From NCBI GenBank assembly GCA_963556255.1, contig OY744608.1, positions 68,741,822-68,805,821 on the forward strand: DNA of 64,000 nt, read 5' to 3'. The DNA comes from Allolobophora icterica (lineage: Eukaryota; Annelida; Clitellata; Crassiclitellata; Lumbricidae). Positions within the stretch are counted from its first letter, which is position 1. Every line of letters starts with the position of its first letter. The translations under genes and the position numbers were made by a program. Below the pieces are notes generated by a model. It was not told the DNA's origin, ran no database searches, and was given only the letters and a program-made list of their open reading frames with translations. This document shows, in pieces, positions 12,401-25,900 of the stretch.

Positions 12401-15400
12401 GCTGGCTGAGAAGGGAGATCTTCAATCTGTACATTGATATACGACCTCTCTTGTAATCCATCAATACTATTCTCGTATACCCTTACAGCAGTTTCCAACC
12501 CTATTGGTTTAGAATTATCCAATAAATTCCCTTGCTTTACTTGTTCAGGTATCTCATGCAACACGTTGACCTTCTCAACACATGAGTCGATCACTTCTTC
12601 AGTTGGGTTCCCAAATATACAAGTACTCACCTTTTTAGAACTTGGTTTGGTCTGGCACTCCCTTGCCATATGACCCTTCTGATGACATAGGAAACAGAGA
12701 CCCTTTACCTTGGCCTCCTCCTGAGACACCCTCGCACCTATCTTGGCTTCACCCCTTATTTCCGGTTTGGGAGACTTGGGTTGAGCTGTCTGGTTATTGA
12801 CTTGAACATGTGGTTGACCTTTCGTCCAATTGTTATACTTCGGTGTCGGATGACTACGGCATACTAAGTCATTCCCACCATCATGCGACGCTACATAAAT
12901 GTCAGCCGCATTAGCTATGTCTTCACAGCTCAACCACTCCTCTTTTTCTTGGGCCAAGATATAATCTAAACAAGCCTTCGACAAGGACTCCTTAAGCCGA
13001 TCCGCAACCAATAAACTTACAAGTTTATCAAACTCATCAGTTATCTTTCTACTTTTCAAATAATACATAAGAGCCACACGCAATTTGGATGAATAGATCG
13101 TAAATGATTCGTCCGATGCTTTGTGCAACGACCAAAATCGGGCTCTAAGATTTGAAGGGCTTATCTTAAACTCCCTTAGCAAAAACTCCTTCAGGAATTT
13201 GTAGTCATGGAGCTGTGCCTCAGTAAGGCGCATGGTTAATGCCTTAGCTCTTTCACTTAAAATGGCTAGCAATAATTTTGCTCTAACATCTTCATCCACC
13301 TCATACACATTAAACAAACCATCCAAGTGATCAAAGAAACCTGGAATTTCTATAGGGTCGGAAGGAAATTTCCAAAGAATATTCTTAAGGGCATCACTAT
13401 AACGCTTAGTACGACTTGCTAAAGAATCTCTAACATTTCGTTCTTCCTGCTTTTCCTTCCTCTCCCTTTCTTCTTTCTCTTTCCGTTCCTTCTTTTCTCT
13501 TTCTTCTTTCTCTTTCCGTTCCTTCTTTTCTTCCTCTCTCCTCTTTTCCTCCCTTTCTTCCTTCTCCTTCCGTTCCTCCCTTTCTCTTTCTTCCTTCTCC
13601 TTCCGTTCCTCCCTTTCTCTTTCTTCCTTCTCCCTTTGTTCTTTCTTTTCTTCCTCTCTCCTCTTTTCCTCCCTTTCTTCCTTCTCCTTCCGTTCCTCCC
13701 TTTCTCTTTCTTCCTTCTCCTTCCGTTCCTCCCTTTGTTCTTCATATTTACGGATTTCGAACTCCAGACGGCGCTTCTGCAGCTCGTAATCCACTCCTGT
13801 TGGAGATATTGGACTACCCTTAAATTCCTCTTCCTCTTTTCCAATCTCCATGGCCCATTCTTCCATTAATTGATTTCGATCCCATGACATAACATCATCT
13901 TCGTCCCTTCCTGCCTTCATAAGATACACCCTAAGGCGCTCAGACGACATTTTGCGAATATTCGCTTGCATCTCTGTTGTCAACGCTTCCATTTTTACAA
14001 ACAGTCAGTCAACAACAATCAACAAAAAAAACAGACACCACGCGGCAAACCCGCCACCCAAAAGGAAAATTCCACAACCCAAAGTGCAACTATGCAGTAT
14101 CCAAAGAAGTACACTCGCCAAGTACGCAAAAACTATACAAGCTCACGCAAGTCTGGCCTCGATCACAACAATGGATCAAATTTCAAAGAAATAATCAGCA
14201 GATATTGAAAGAGAAATAATGGCTGCCTCCCATTCGGCTGCAACTCCACTCTCTTTTCTCCTTCTCAGCCACGACAACACCTAGGATCTTACCCGTATGT
14301 TGACTGCTGTCTTCTGCTGTCTCAGCCGAACGACGCACTTCGTTCGTCCGACTGTCGATTGCCGATTCACCCGTCTCCCACGGTAGAAAGGCGTCTCGAT
14401 CCGCTCGCTGTCTGGAACAGACCGTCTCTTGATCCTCCGGGTTGACTCCTTCCTCCGCCGGCTCGCGTCTTCTTCACCGGATCCAACACCGATGATCCCA
14501 CTTCTGACACCAATAATGTCGCGGTCGACTCCTTCGATCGCAACGACGAACCAACGAAGGAACTATTAAAAGATCTTTATTTAAAAATAAAGTCGATTAA
14601 GTGTAGAGTAAGTCAACTCGTCTATCAAATATCACAATCGTAGACAGCACACAGGTTGGCTGGTCTCGATTGAACGTTATACGATCAATGTTTCAACGTT
14701 TACAAATCTTCGTCAAAAGGCCCCCAATGTACATCAGGTCTATCTTATATAGAGTTCTCCCGGATTCCAGAACGTTCTGTGACGTCACTGTACTTTTCCC
14801 TGGAAAGTCCTACTGAACACGTATATCCTTGTTGCATGCACCGAATTAATGTTGACAGCTTGCTGCAGAAATTTCCGTGCGTTGTAAACAAGCTTGTTGA
14901 CGCGTCGGTTTTCTTCCCTTGATGCATGCACCCGCGTAGACCACGACAACATGATTATTCATTTTGATTTTATTAACTTCTTTTAATCTATTCCTTTAAC
15001 CCAGAAAATTAAAAAAGCAAACAAGTTTCTCACTCTTTAATATGACTACTTGGGTCGCAATCAAAGGTATAGAAACGTTTACACAATAGGCCTAATTACA
15101 TTTAATAAAATGAGCCCATATCTATAAATATCGATGAATGAGCCACTACTACTGGGTTAATTCACAAATCCACAATTCGGGGCGAACATAGACTGTTGTA
15201 GCGCATTTTCACATTCTCATGTTTATCGATATTGCACTTTTTATTTCATTAACGAAAATAGCGATGAATTTTCGTTAGTGTTATTTTTGTTATAGTTATA
15301 GTTATAGTTAATGATATATTTTAGTTACAGTCATAGTTATCGTTAACGAAATCATTTTTTCTTCGTTAACGAACATTTTCGTTTTCGTTAACGTTAACGA

Positions 15401-17821
15401 GAATCACACTGATACATGATGAATGAAACAGCATACATACGTATTTTAATCGTAAATGTGCACAAAGTGCATTGTTTTTTAAGATAACACCAATCACATC
15501 ACCAAGGATGTAGGCCCCTACTGAAATTTCTAATCACCCTCTAGCCAAATTTTTCCATTTATTCCAATCCAGTTAAATGAATTTGAAATGTAAATAACCA
15601 AATTCAATCTAAAACCGAATCTTCAACTCTGTAATTTTTACCGTATATATATATATATTATATATATATATATAAGAATGATTGGTTTTTCATAGCGAGA
15701 AAATTGAATTTACCAATGCAGTTGATCAGCTACTCATCCGTACTATATATGTCTGCCTGTGTACCGGTATCGTTGTACCATATCTCTTGATGCTGACAGG
15801 GTCTGGGCGTGGTTGGTGGAATTGGTAACGTCTTCCAATTGTGCTCGCAATCGGGGCGACTGATTTGGACTGAGTACGTTACATAGAATCATTTTACAGT
15901 AATGTCATGTACTGTGATGGTATGCAATGTTCCACGGTGAAGTTTGATATACGTCGGTAAAACGCAATTTCCCATGCATGTATTCTTGTAATTAAACAAC
16001 GACATTATGAGGAGCCTCCTTAATGTTCGTACTTTTAAGGTTTTCACATATTCGTGTGTAACTAGAACATCTGAGAAATGAAGTCACAGACCGTCATGAG
16101 GAAATTTCTGACAGACCTTACTTTGAAGATAAAAACGTGTCGATAAATATGACGGGTGACAATGACGAATGCCAACCAGGGGCGTCTATCCCCCCTATGT
16201 CATTGGAGCAACTTCCCCTTCCCCCTCTTCTTCCGCCCTCACCCTTCCTTCCCCCCTAAAATGGTGGCACACACATTGACAGATCTTCCCCCGTAATTCG
16301 TGGATGGAGCATTTGCTCCAAGGTTTCTTTGGTGTAGACGCCTCGGGTGCCAACTCACTTATAGGCTAGTTCTCAATGACGCATTCCTCCCACAAATTCT
16401 GCTAATATGCTTATGTCAACAATTGAGTACCACGTGCGTGATGTCCTTAATGTTCTACATCACGAAACGTAATTAACCATGTCTGTCCCTTCAGATGGAG
16501 TCCTGATCCGACAGTTCGACACACCTTCTGGGGATTTCTATTCGGATATCCTCTGACTTGGTTCAATTTCTATGGCATATCACAGCCCTCCGTACAACGG
16601 TTTTCAGCCACGAAGACTCAGTCACAAGCAAAACTGTAAGAAAAACATTTTTCTTTATATACTACTTTACTACGTTTATTTGGGTAATCCTACGATATAT
16701 AGATATAATTCAGTTACCTGCAATTCGATATTTCTTTGACTAAGCGCCTGTGAATAAGCTGATTGCCGCTACATGGCTTTTCAAGCGCTGTAGAAATAAA
16801 TCTAGAGGATAAGAATATGCTTTTGTTTACGACATTAACCCGTATAAAGAAATACAATTCTATGCAAATGAACGCATTTTCAAAATTATCGAGCAACCAA
16901 AGGCTATAATTGTTTAGTAAATAGGCTGTCATAGGTGTGTGAGCACTAGGCCTTGCATTGCAATATGCAAATTAAAGTGTGGTTGCAGGTATTATGCAAG
17001 TCATCATCTTGATTAAACAATCACAATCGTCAACACCCCTCACCGACACTACCACCCCGACCACCAACACCACCAATGAGACCCACGCTAACACCAACAC
17101 CAATAACACCAACCTTAGCACCACCACCGCCGCTTCAACAGCAACAACCACCATCACCTTTACCGTCTACATCGCCATAATCGTATCATTTCTAAATAGC
17201 ATGCAGTATTATTCATTTTGTAATTATAGAACCGTTTTCCTGAACCTGCCAGCCTATATCGTTTTACACCTGATTGTATGCTTCATTGGACTCGTAGTTG
17301 TTTCCTACAACACTTCAATCAGTTGCGACCCTCTGGCCAATCACGAAATAAGAAATGCCAATCAGGTGCATTCATTCATGCGTAACCGTTTCATGGATCA
17401 TCTATAAATGCTAATACTTTCACATTTATCTGCTAGTATTGTATGAAGCGATCATGGTGAGTTTGATAATAAATTTGTAGGATCAAGTCGCCAAGATTTA
17501 TTAGCTGCTGGTTGTATGAACATTTGAACAACGATTCAGTCAACGAATTAGCTGATCGCATCGTTTCCTCTGATATTCGATTACTATGCTATATTAGCCA
17601 AGTGGCTCGATACTTATAAGTTTACAGAGACAATCAAACGGATTTGTTCTGGGTAAGTTAGGCTGCTTGATTGATTGATAGCTTAATCTCACAATGCTTA
17701 TTTTTCAGTTGCTGCCTCGTTTCGTCCTGCAAATTTTTTCTGAAACTCCTGGTTTTGCTGGACTTTTTCTCGCCACACTTTACGGAGGAGCTCTGAGGTT
17801 TGACATCTATCTATCTATCTA

Positions 17822-17909
<88 letters not shown>

Positions 17910-17910
17910 C

Positions 17911-17953
<43 letters not shown>

Positions 17954-17955
17954 CC

Positions 17956-17992
<37 letters not shown>

Positions 17993-19430
17993 GCCTGACT
18001 ATCCATTCGCCTTTCCATCCATCCGTCTATCTATCTGTCTATATCAGTCTACATATAAAGTTCAAGATGTAGGTTTCTGTGGTACCTTGATCGTCATTGT
18101 ACAGTTATAATGTCGCTTTATTCGGGGGGTTCATTTACTCCGACGAATAAAATGAGGCTGTTGCTATAAGAAAAGGTGGCAAATTTCGCCATCTCGCGAT
18201 TGGAAACGAAATAACTTGCATGTGCTTAACACCGCAAAACATCTGCAGACTGTATGCGGGTTAACAACTCGAGAAGCAGCATTGCCTAAGCATTTCTTAT
18301 CATCATTACCATAATCAGATTCTGTCGCAAGCCATTTACCAGCGATTCGTGCGAAAACATGATCCCACTTTTATGTTATTTATCGCGATCAATGTATAAT
18401 GTTTTTGTTTCGTCGAAGTTAACGACGTCTTAAATTGCATTGTCAATCCAAGTAGGCTATACTGCGTCTTCCCTTTTTTTCTTCTTTCTTGATGCGTTAT
18501 ATGGGATTCAAATAGTTGACATTCATTTCACATTTCCAAAACATCGAAATCTTCGCTCAACAAGTTTGTCCAGCAGGATTGTTTTAATATCTATGAACTG
18601 TATTATGTCTTCATTTATAGCGTTCTGCATTCCTGAAATTTCTGAAATTTTCCGCAGGAAAGAAGTGACAGATGAAGAAGTAAGCTTATAGAGGAAGAAA
18701 AACTCATGAAGTAAGGTAAAGAATGAAGGGAAGAGAGAGCATAAGACAGGGATGCAATGAAATGGTCACAGCGAGGCAAGAAGACAAAGAAGAATGTAAA
18801 TGTATATGAATATCTTCGAAATTTCTCAGCGCCATACGAAAGCTGCGGCAGGGAAACCAGCCTAATCACCGGTGCTATATCAAATTTGCAATAGCCAGGC
18901 TACCTAGTCCGTTCCGGTGCCAGGTCAGAATCCGGGGAGGACAAGCTGAGGAGGGAACAGAAGGGAGTAAAGACTGGAGTAAAACAAAAGGGTAGTTTGG
19001 GAGAGGGGTGATGTTGGCAGGAAGATGAGGAAGAGTAACTAATAGGGCAACTTGGCAAAATGAAAGCAAAGGGACATTATCCGAAAACTGTTTGTGTGCA
19101 GGTTAGTTATCGTCTAATGGTGTTGGGTTATGTTGCATCATGATTACCATCGTCATAATCTTTCAGTCTTTTTCTGTATGCGAGGTCAGTAAGTAAGAGC
19201 TTAATTGTTTAATTGTTCGTTGGTTTCCGTGTGTTCATGAAGTTCAGTGTCATCAGCGTTGAGTGGAACTGCCGCTAACTGTTGGGAAGACATTCTCCAA
19301 TGGAAACTGATGCACTGGACTGAGTCACGCAAAGCAGTGCTCAACCGATTCCTAGGTGAGTTCATGTATTCTGTTAATCTTGCATCTCGTAGACAATGGT
19401 GCAGAAGATATATCCAACATGTCTAATATG

Positions 19431-19509
<79 letters not shown>

Positions 19510-22500
19510 ATATATATATTAGGGTGTTTTTATGATGCACATGATTTTTTAAACTCAAAGATCTTTTAACGGCCAGTTCGAATTATCATGCCAATTACCG
19601 TATAAACGCCATATCCGAAATTATATCGCGATAGCTGAACATTTAGGACTGGCGCAAGGCGACCGAAATTAGGAACCCGGTGACCTGTCTCGGATTGGCC
19701 AAAATTTTAGACGTTACGATGTCTGTTCTTCGTGTTTGCTATCTTCAACATAATTATAATAATTAATTAAGCTATTGTGGTTTACTAGAGGAGACACCTG
19801 GTGCTACATCAATAGCATGGTATTTAACGCGAGTGGCTGTCTCCCTTGGTAAGAGTATGTGTTTGATCCCCGAATGAGTTTGTGCCAATCAGATAATGTC
19901 GTGGTTTCCGATCGGAGCAATCTGTCTACAACAATAATTCCCTCGCCCATGGCGCCGTGGTGGAGGTCCTTTTCGGTCGATTCTGCCAAATTGGTGCCCC
20001 CATCTTTTGCACCAGTGTTTGCATGAACCACGTGATCATACCTACGCGGAGAAAGCCTATATACACTGGGAGGTAAAGACCATGGCCTATACTCGAATCG
20101 CTGTGTGGATGCTGAGCATTTCCTGGACATTTCAATGTGAGGAGTTTGCTTCGTGCCGGGTATGTACATCATGGGTTTCGCTTTTATATTTTATTATTAA
20201 AAGTTCATTTAACCGTTATTGCATTTCATTTCACATATCAAATTACTTTTACATTCTGATCGAGTAGTAGGCCTACCCTTCTTCTAGGGGTTTTTGCTTC
20301 TCCGAGCAAGTACACAATGTAATAGCCTACAATGACTCTCGAGTTTATCTCGCAGACGTCTCATAATAAGACGAACTACCAGAGTCATATTATGTTTAAT
20401 GAATGCATCATTTCGCAGGTGAGATGGCAAAATTGACTAGAAAAAAGACTGAAATTTGGTTGATTGGTAGTACTGAAGATCACTTCGGTTATGCGAAGCT
20501 ACCAACACGAGGAGACGTTCTCAAGGTGTTGTTCAATTTCCATACACATAGGAATCATAGTCTGGATGACAGCGTGAAAGAAACGGTCGCTATGGTACTT
20601 CCAATTTGGGAAAGAGCACGGATTCCAACTAGGGCTAAGAATCATGTCTGGGATCAGCTGCGACTCCTTCACAAGGAATGGAAAAACCTCAAAAAATGTA
20701 TTTCAAGGAAGTCTGAAACCGAAGAGCGAAAGCGCGATGCTTTCAAGGATTCAATGCAGGATCTCTTTGATATTGCACATAAAGATGCCATGACTATAAT
20801 AAAGATAGAAGAGGATCGGCAGTTTTTGAAAGCACAGCGTGAGAAAGGACGACGTGGTTCTATGGCAGGCATTGATGTCAAACTTGCAAAGCAAGAAGAG
20901 AGAGCGCGGGCAAGATCAGCAGCAGTTGCAGAGCGTGAGGAACGATATCGTGCAAGCATGGCGGTAGCGACGGAGGTTTCTCTGTTGACAACATCATCTG
21001 AGGAAGAGGCGTCATCAAATAGCTCAGAAAGAGAACCAGAACCTTCAACGTCAGCTGGACCACCAAAGCGGCGAAAGGGAACAATCTCTGTAGTTACCCG
21101 TGATGTTGCAGCAGCTCTAGATCGTACCAAAACCAGCAGCAGGAATGCCTCTCACATTTTCTCTGCTCTCGCTGCATCCAATCTATATGCGGCACCAGCT
21201 GGTGAGCTGATCATCAGTCCTTCTGCTATCCATCGAGCAAGGAAGGATAACCGTGCAGTCCTAGCAGCCGAGATTCGTGAATCTTTCGATCCGAAGGTTC
21301 CCCTTACTATCCACTGGGACGGCAAGATCATGCCAGATTTTACAGAAACTGGACGTGTGTGCGTTGATCGTCTTCCAATAATGGTATCTGGTAAGGATGT
21401 GACCAAACTATTGGCCATCCCTAAACTCCAATCCGGGACTGCTGCCTTGATGGCAGATGCGTGTTTGGCCGAGATCAGAAGTTGGGGATTGGAAGACAGA
21501 ATCGTGGCCATGTGTTTCGACACAACGGCGAGTAACACGGGTTGCAAGGGCGGCGTATGCATCAAGCTGGAAACGGAATTAGGAAAAGACCTCTTGAATC
21601 TTGCCTGTCGACATCATGTTTCTGAAATTGTTCTGGAAAAGGTATTTTCACTGCATGATTCTGTAAGGTCTCCAAATTTGGAACTCTTCAGTCATTTCCG
21701 TGACTTCTGGCCGCAAATCGATCAGACCAAGTATCGCACAGCAATGGAGGATAAAGACGCTGCTCAAAGGGTCAAAGAAATTCGAGAGAATATCATCACC
21801 TTCGCACTGCAGCAATTGAATGCTGAATACCACAGAGACGACTACGAAGAGCTACTAGAACTAACAGTCATTTTCCTAGGAGGAATTCCACCGAAAGGAA
21901 TAAAGTTCAGGTACCCAGGGGCATTTCACCGCGCGCGTTGGATGGCACGTGCGGTTTATGCAATCAAGATGTGGCTTTTCAGAGAGCAGTTTCCCATTCA
22001 ACAACACCAGAGGGCATCTCGACAATCTTACTCTCAAAAGATGTGGAATCATCTACTTCGAGTTTCACTTTTTGTGACCACAACCTACGTGGAGTACTGG
22101 TTCACCTGTACATCACCCAATGAAGCCCCAAGGAACGATCTTCAATTCTTGAAGGCAATCCATACTTACCCAGACAAGGAAGTCTCACAGGTCGCCCTAA
22201 CAGCATTTTCCCGACACCTTTGATATTTGTCGGAGACCTTGGTTGGCCTCAGCCTTTTTGACGATTCAGTCACCTTCGACGAAAAACAGCGCATGGTCTA
22301 TAACATGCGCAACAATCAGGGATCCGACGAACCTCCAAAGAGGCTTCCTCCCATACATGATCCATCTACAAAAACGCTTTCCGATTTTTTTACCACTTCT
22401 ACCATCAAACTTTTCCAGCTCCTCAAATTCGATTACGCTTTTCTTGATCGAGATCCGCAACAATGGGAGTCAGAGCATTCGTTCAATGAGGCGAAAGACA

Positions 22501-22916
22501 TCATATCCGCCCTAAGAGTGACGAACGATTTAGCGGAGAGAGGAGTGGCTCTAATGCAGTCCTTCAATGAAGCCCTGGTTCGAAATGAGGAAGAGAAACA
22601 ATTTGTTCTTCAAATGGTTGAATACCATCGAAATAGATTCCCAAAAGCACTAAAGGGACTAAGTAATGACAAATAACTGAAGGTTCTTGGTTTGCTTTTG
22701 CCTTATTTTTTATGTTTAGGTGTTGAAATTGTTTGGATCTTCTAGAATTACAATGTATGACATTGTTTTCTAAGTGGTAATTTTTCCCGGGCTTTGCGCC
22801 AGTTCTAAATCTCTTTTGATTTTCATCTAATTTGGCAAATGTTAATGTTTCTCAAGGTGGAACACAAAAACAAACTGGCCGATATTAATTTTGAAACTTC
22901 AAATTATAGACACACC

Positions 22917-22972
<56 letters not shown>

Positions 22973-25900
22973 ATTCTCTGCGCCTTGCTATCTGCTCCTC
23001 TATCCTCATATGGCCCACTGGTCCTCCCATATTCTGATCGGTTCTTATCTACTCATCCTCATCTGTCCAGCTCTGATTTCAATCGTCCTCAACCACCTTT
23101 ACTGTAGTTGCTCTAGCTGGACATTTCTTCCAATTCTCCATCTATTCCATTGTTTTCCTTTCTCATCGTCTTCGCGGTCTTGACAGGGCTGTTTCTTAGG
23201 TACAAAAATAGAGACTTTATTACGTTAACCTACTTTATATTGCCTTGCATTACAATATCCTGCGTTCTCCTACTTGCCTTGTCTTATAAATACTAATTGA
23301 ATAATTGCAGTGGTTTTATCTGGCATTGCTGCCACCGGATTGGCTTTCTTGGCATCTGCCATGCCTGGTCCAATTACTCAGGTACTTTACGATAATCTTA
23401 AGACAAAACAAACCGAGCAATATTCTATTACTTCACTAGATATAAGTAAAGTTTGCATTAAATTTATACTTTGAACGATGTTCCTTATGAATTGATTGTT
23501 GCTACAAGATATAATCGTTTAAGACTGACTTGCAATTTCGGTACGACACTAAACATAGAAACAAAATGAAATTGTTTCAGTGTCGTCTCAGCTCCAATAG
23601 TGACCTCATGAGGACTTTTTCTTAGCTAAATATTTAGAGATTATCTTACATCGTGAAACAATATTTCTTTGTGGACTTCAAACGTCATAAGTATGGTTTC
23701 AAATCGGAATATGACATTGCTTTTGAAGAGGTTATCCTTAGTCCCACGTTTGATTTTGCCTTTGCACAATTAGGTCGGGATGTCGTTGGGTGGTGCTTCG
23801 ATGGGTCCTACTTTAGGTTTGTTCATGCTAGGAGGCCTGAATCGATATGCCAACTGGAAGGTAGGTTTACAGTTTTACACTTTACATAGTAATAGAACCA
23901 GTTATCCATAGCTGTCTGTCAGTGGTCAAGTATAACTTTATTATTTGTCATATGAACAATCAACGTCAAATCACAGCGACCAATATTACAATCTCATTGC
24001 CAATTGTCAAATTCATCTCTTTCTTGGCCAAATCGCGAGGACCGGTTAATATACAGTCAAACAAAACCTGCATGTCGGATTGCCATCGAGCGAAAAAAAT
24101 AATAGGACAAGCTCCTGGAATCTTAAGCCAAGCCGTGACGTAGATAATAATTGAAATTTCAGATATTTTAGAATAGCGAGACAGGTTGAGTTGAGGATAG
24201 ATAAAAGTCTTCACGGTGTGCACTGGTCTACCGCTCGCCTCCAGTATTAGAAGTACTTACTGTGATTAAATGTATCATATGTGGCAAATTCTTCCAAACT
24301 ATTAGAATTAGAAAAACAAGGAACACGATTAAATTTTGTTTCTCATTCAGTTAACTGAACAAATTGTCCTTGCTCGGCTAATCGAATACCTCTTCTAATT
24401 CATACAGTCTGGATTGACCTAAACAACACTCCACAGAAAATTTACTTGCTCTTGGTACAATAAACTAGTCTCCGTCGTCAGCCATCATCAATTCTCCTGC
24501 CTTCGCACCCTCGATATATCCGTGGCATTCGACACAATCGATCACAGCCTCCTCTTCAACGACTATCTTCTTGGTTTGGCGTGTCTGGCACTGCTCTACT
24601 CTGGCTCCAGTTCTACTTGTCTTCCCTATCCTTCTCTATCAAAGCCCCCAGCCACTGCTCCCAGCCCTCCCTCTCTCAGCCCTGGGTCCACAACTCTTTA
24701 TCCTGTATACCACACTTGTAAGCCATCTTATAAAATCCTCCTTTGGTGACCACCATCTCTACGCAGACGACACCTAACTCTACATAATTATCTTCCTCTC
24801 CAAGCTCTTTTACCACCTCCATCACTCAATTTTTAACATAATCTTCCAATGGTTGTCATCCAATCTCTTATCTCTTAACCCTTCCAAAACAGAATTTATC
24901 ATCCTAGGCCTTCCAGACCAACTCAAGAAAATCCCTGACCCATCCATATACCCTTCGATTAACAGTTACTCTTCGTCTCTCACCTTCACTTCCGACTCCA
25001 CTGTTCGCAATCTTGGTATTACTTTTGATCCACATCTCTCCTTCTCTAACCACATCTCCAAACTGGTCTCACCTCTTCAAGAACTCCTACCGTGACTCAT
25101 CTTATCTTCCGCCTTCCAATTCTACTCACCCTATACGACACCCGCCTTAACAGCTGCACTGCCTCTCTTGATATGAACCCTATGGTAACCGGACTCGGAC
25201 CTCCAATGGCCAACTAGTTTGAAAACCACTCTGATTTGATGCAGCACTCGTGAATAGGATGGTGCCCTGCGATTGGCCTACAAGTGACGCTTTAGAAGTT
25301 TGGAGATTACGATTACGATTACGATTACGTGCACTGCATTTTCACCATGCAGTTGCCTGATCACAGCATAAGTTATTGCATACAATTCAATTCAATTCAA
25401 TATACGTTTATTCAGTTCAAAAGTTGAAAAGAACGCAATTTTGATAGAGCACATTGAAATGTATATCCCCAAGGCATCATATTGCAATAAATCCAACGTT
25501 GTTCTCATTACACCAGAACTCTTGTACTGTAGGCTTCTGTTTTTTTACAGGGAGCACTACTTGGCGGAATCACGAGCCTCATCGGTAGCTTTTGGTTGAG
25601 CGTTGGGTCTTTCACACTGAAGAGAAGACAACCTACTCTTCCTCCTCTCAGCATCGATGGATGCACAGCTTTCAGTAATCTCACGTTTTCAATCTATGCA
25701 AACGCAAATTCCAGTTCCATCTTCCACTTCTTCGACGAATCTCCGATTAACGCAACAATGACATACATCCGTCCACAGACCACTCAAGCAAATGAGGTTA
25801 TGTCACTAATCTATAATTCTGTTAAGCGCCTATTTATCTATTAGCAAGTCTCTTGATACTGTTGATTTTCTTCTAAAAAAAATGTTTAATAAAAAAAAGC

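Larger units (their letters stand above)
8655..14953 (-). mobile_element. Young Ty3/gypsy LTR retrotransposon, Gmr1-like
   Basis: The element spans 8660-14948 (6289 bp), flanked by the 5-bp duplication acatg at 8655-8659 and 14949-14953. It is inserted antisense in intron 5 of the transporter. The two 432-bp LTRs differ at one position that I can see (T at about 9010, C at about 14867). It has a tRNA-Leu-type primer site, a polypurine tract and a single 1568-codon Gag-Pol frame. The near-identity of the LTRs means a very recent insertion. Confidence 0.95.
8149..15419. mobile_element. hAT-type element interrupted by an LTR retrotransposon
   Basis: The 8-bp duplication atacatga is at 8149-8156 and 15412-15419. 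The ends are cagtgtgattctc (8157 on) and its reverse complement (to 15411). Next to both ends is a run of variants of gttatagttata / cgttaacgaa. Without the nested retrotransposon (8660-14948) and its duplication the element is about 960 bp and codes for nothing recognisable. It lies in intron 5 of the first transporter; intron 5 of the second is empty. Confidence 0.85.

Noticed and set aside
13419..13844. 141-codon Lys/Arg-rich frame on the minus strand
   Set aside because: It is a shifted reading of the repeat in the K/E/R-rich part of Gag-Pol.
16979..17407. Thr-rich 142-codon frame that looks mucin-like
   Set aside because: The Thr-rich part is an (ACC)-like intron repeat; the second half is exon 8 of the transporter read through its acceptor.
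17694..18110. Leu-Ser-Val-Cys repeat protein here and at 43053-43568
   Set aside because: It is exon 9 read through its donor into the TCTA/TCTG microsatellite.
19804..20172. Minus-strand 122-codon frame inside the 3.4-kb transposon
   Set aside because: No recognisable motif, and it opposes the transposase; probably chance.
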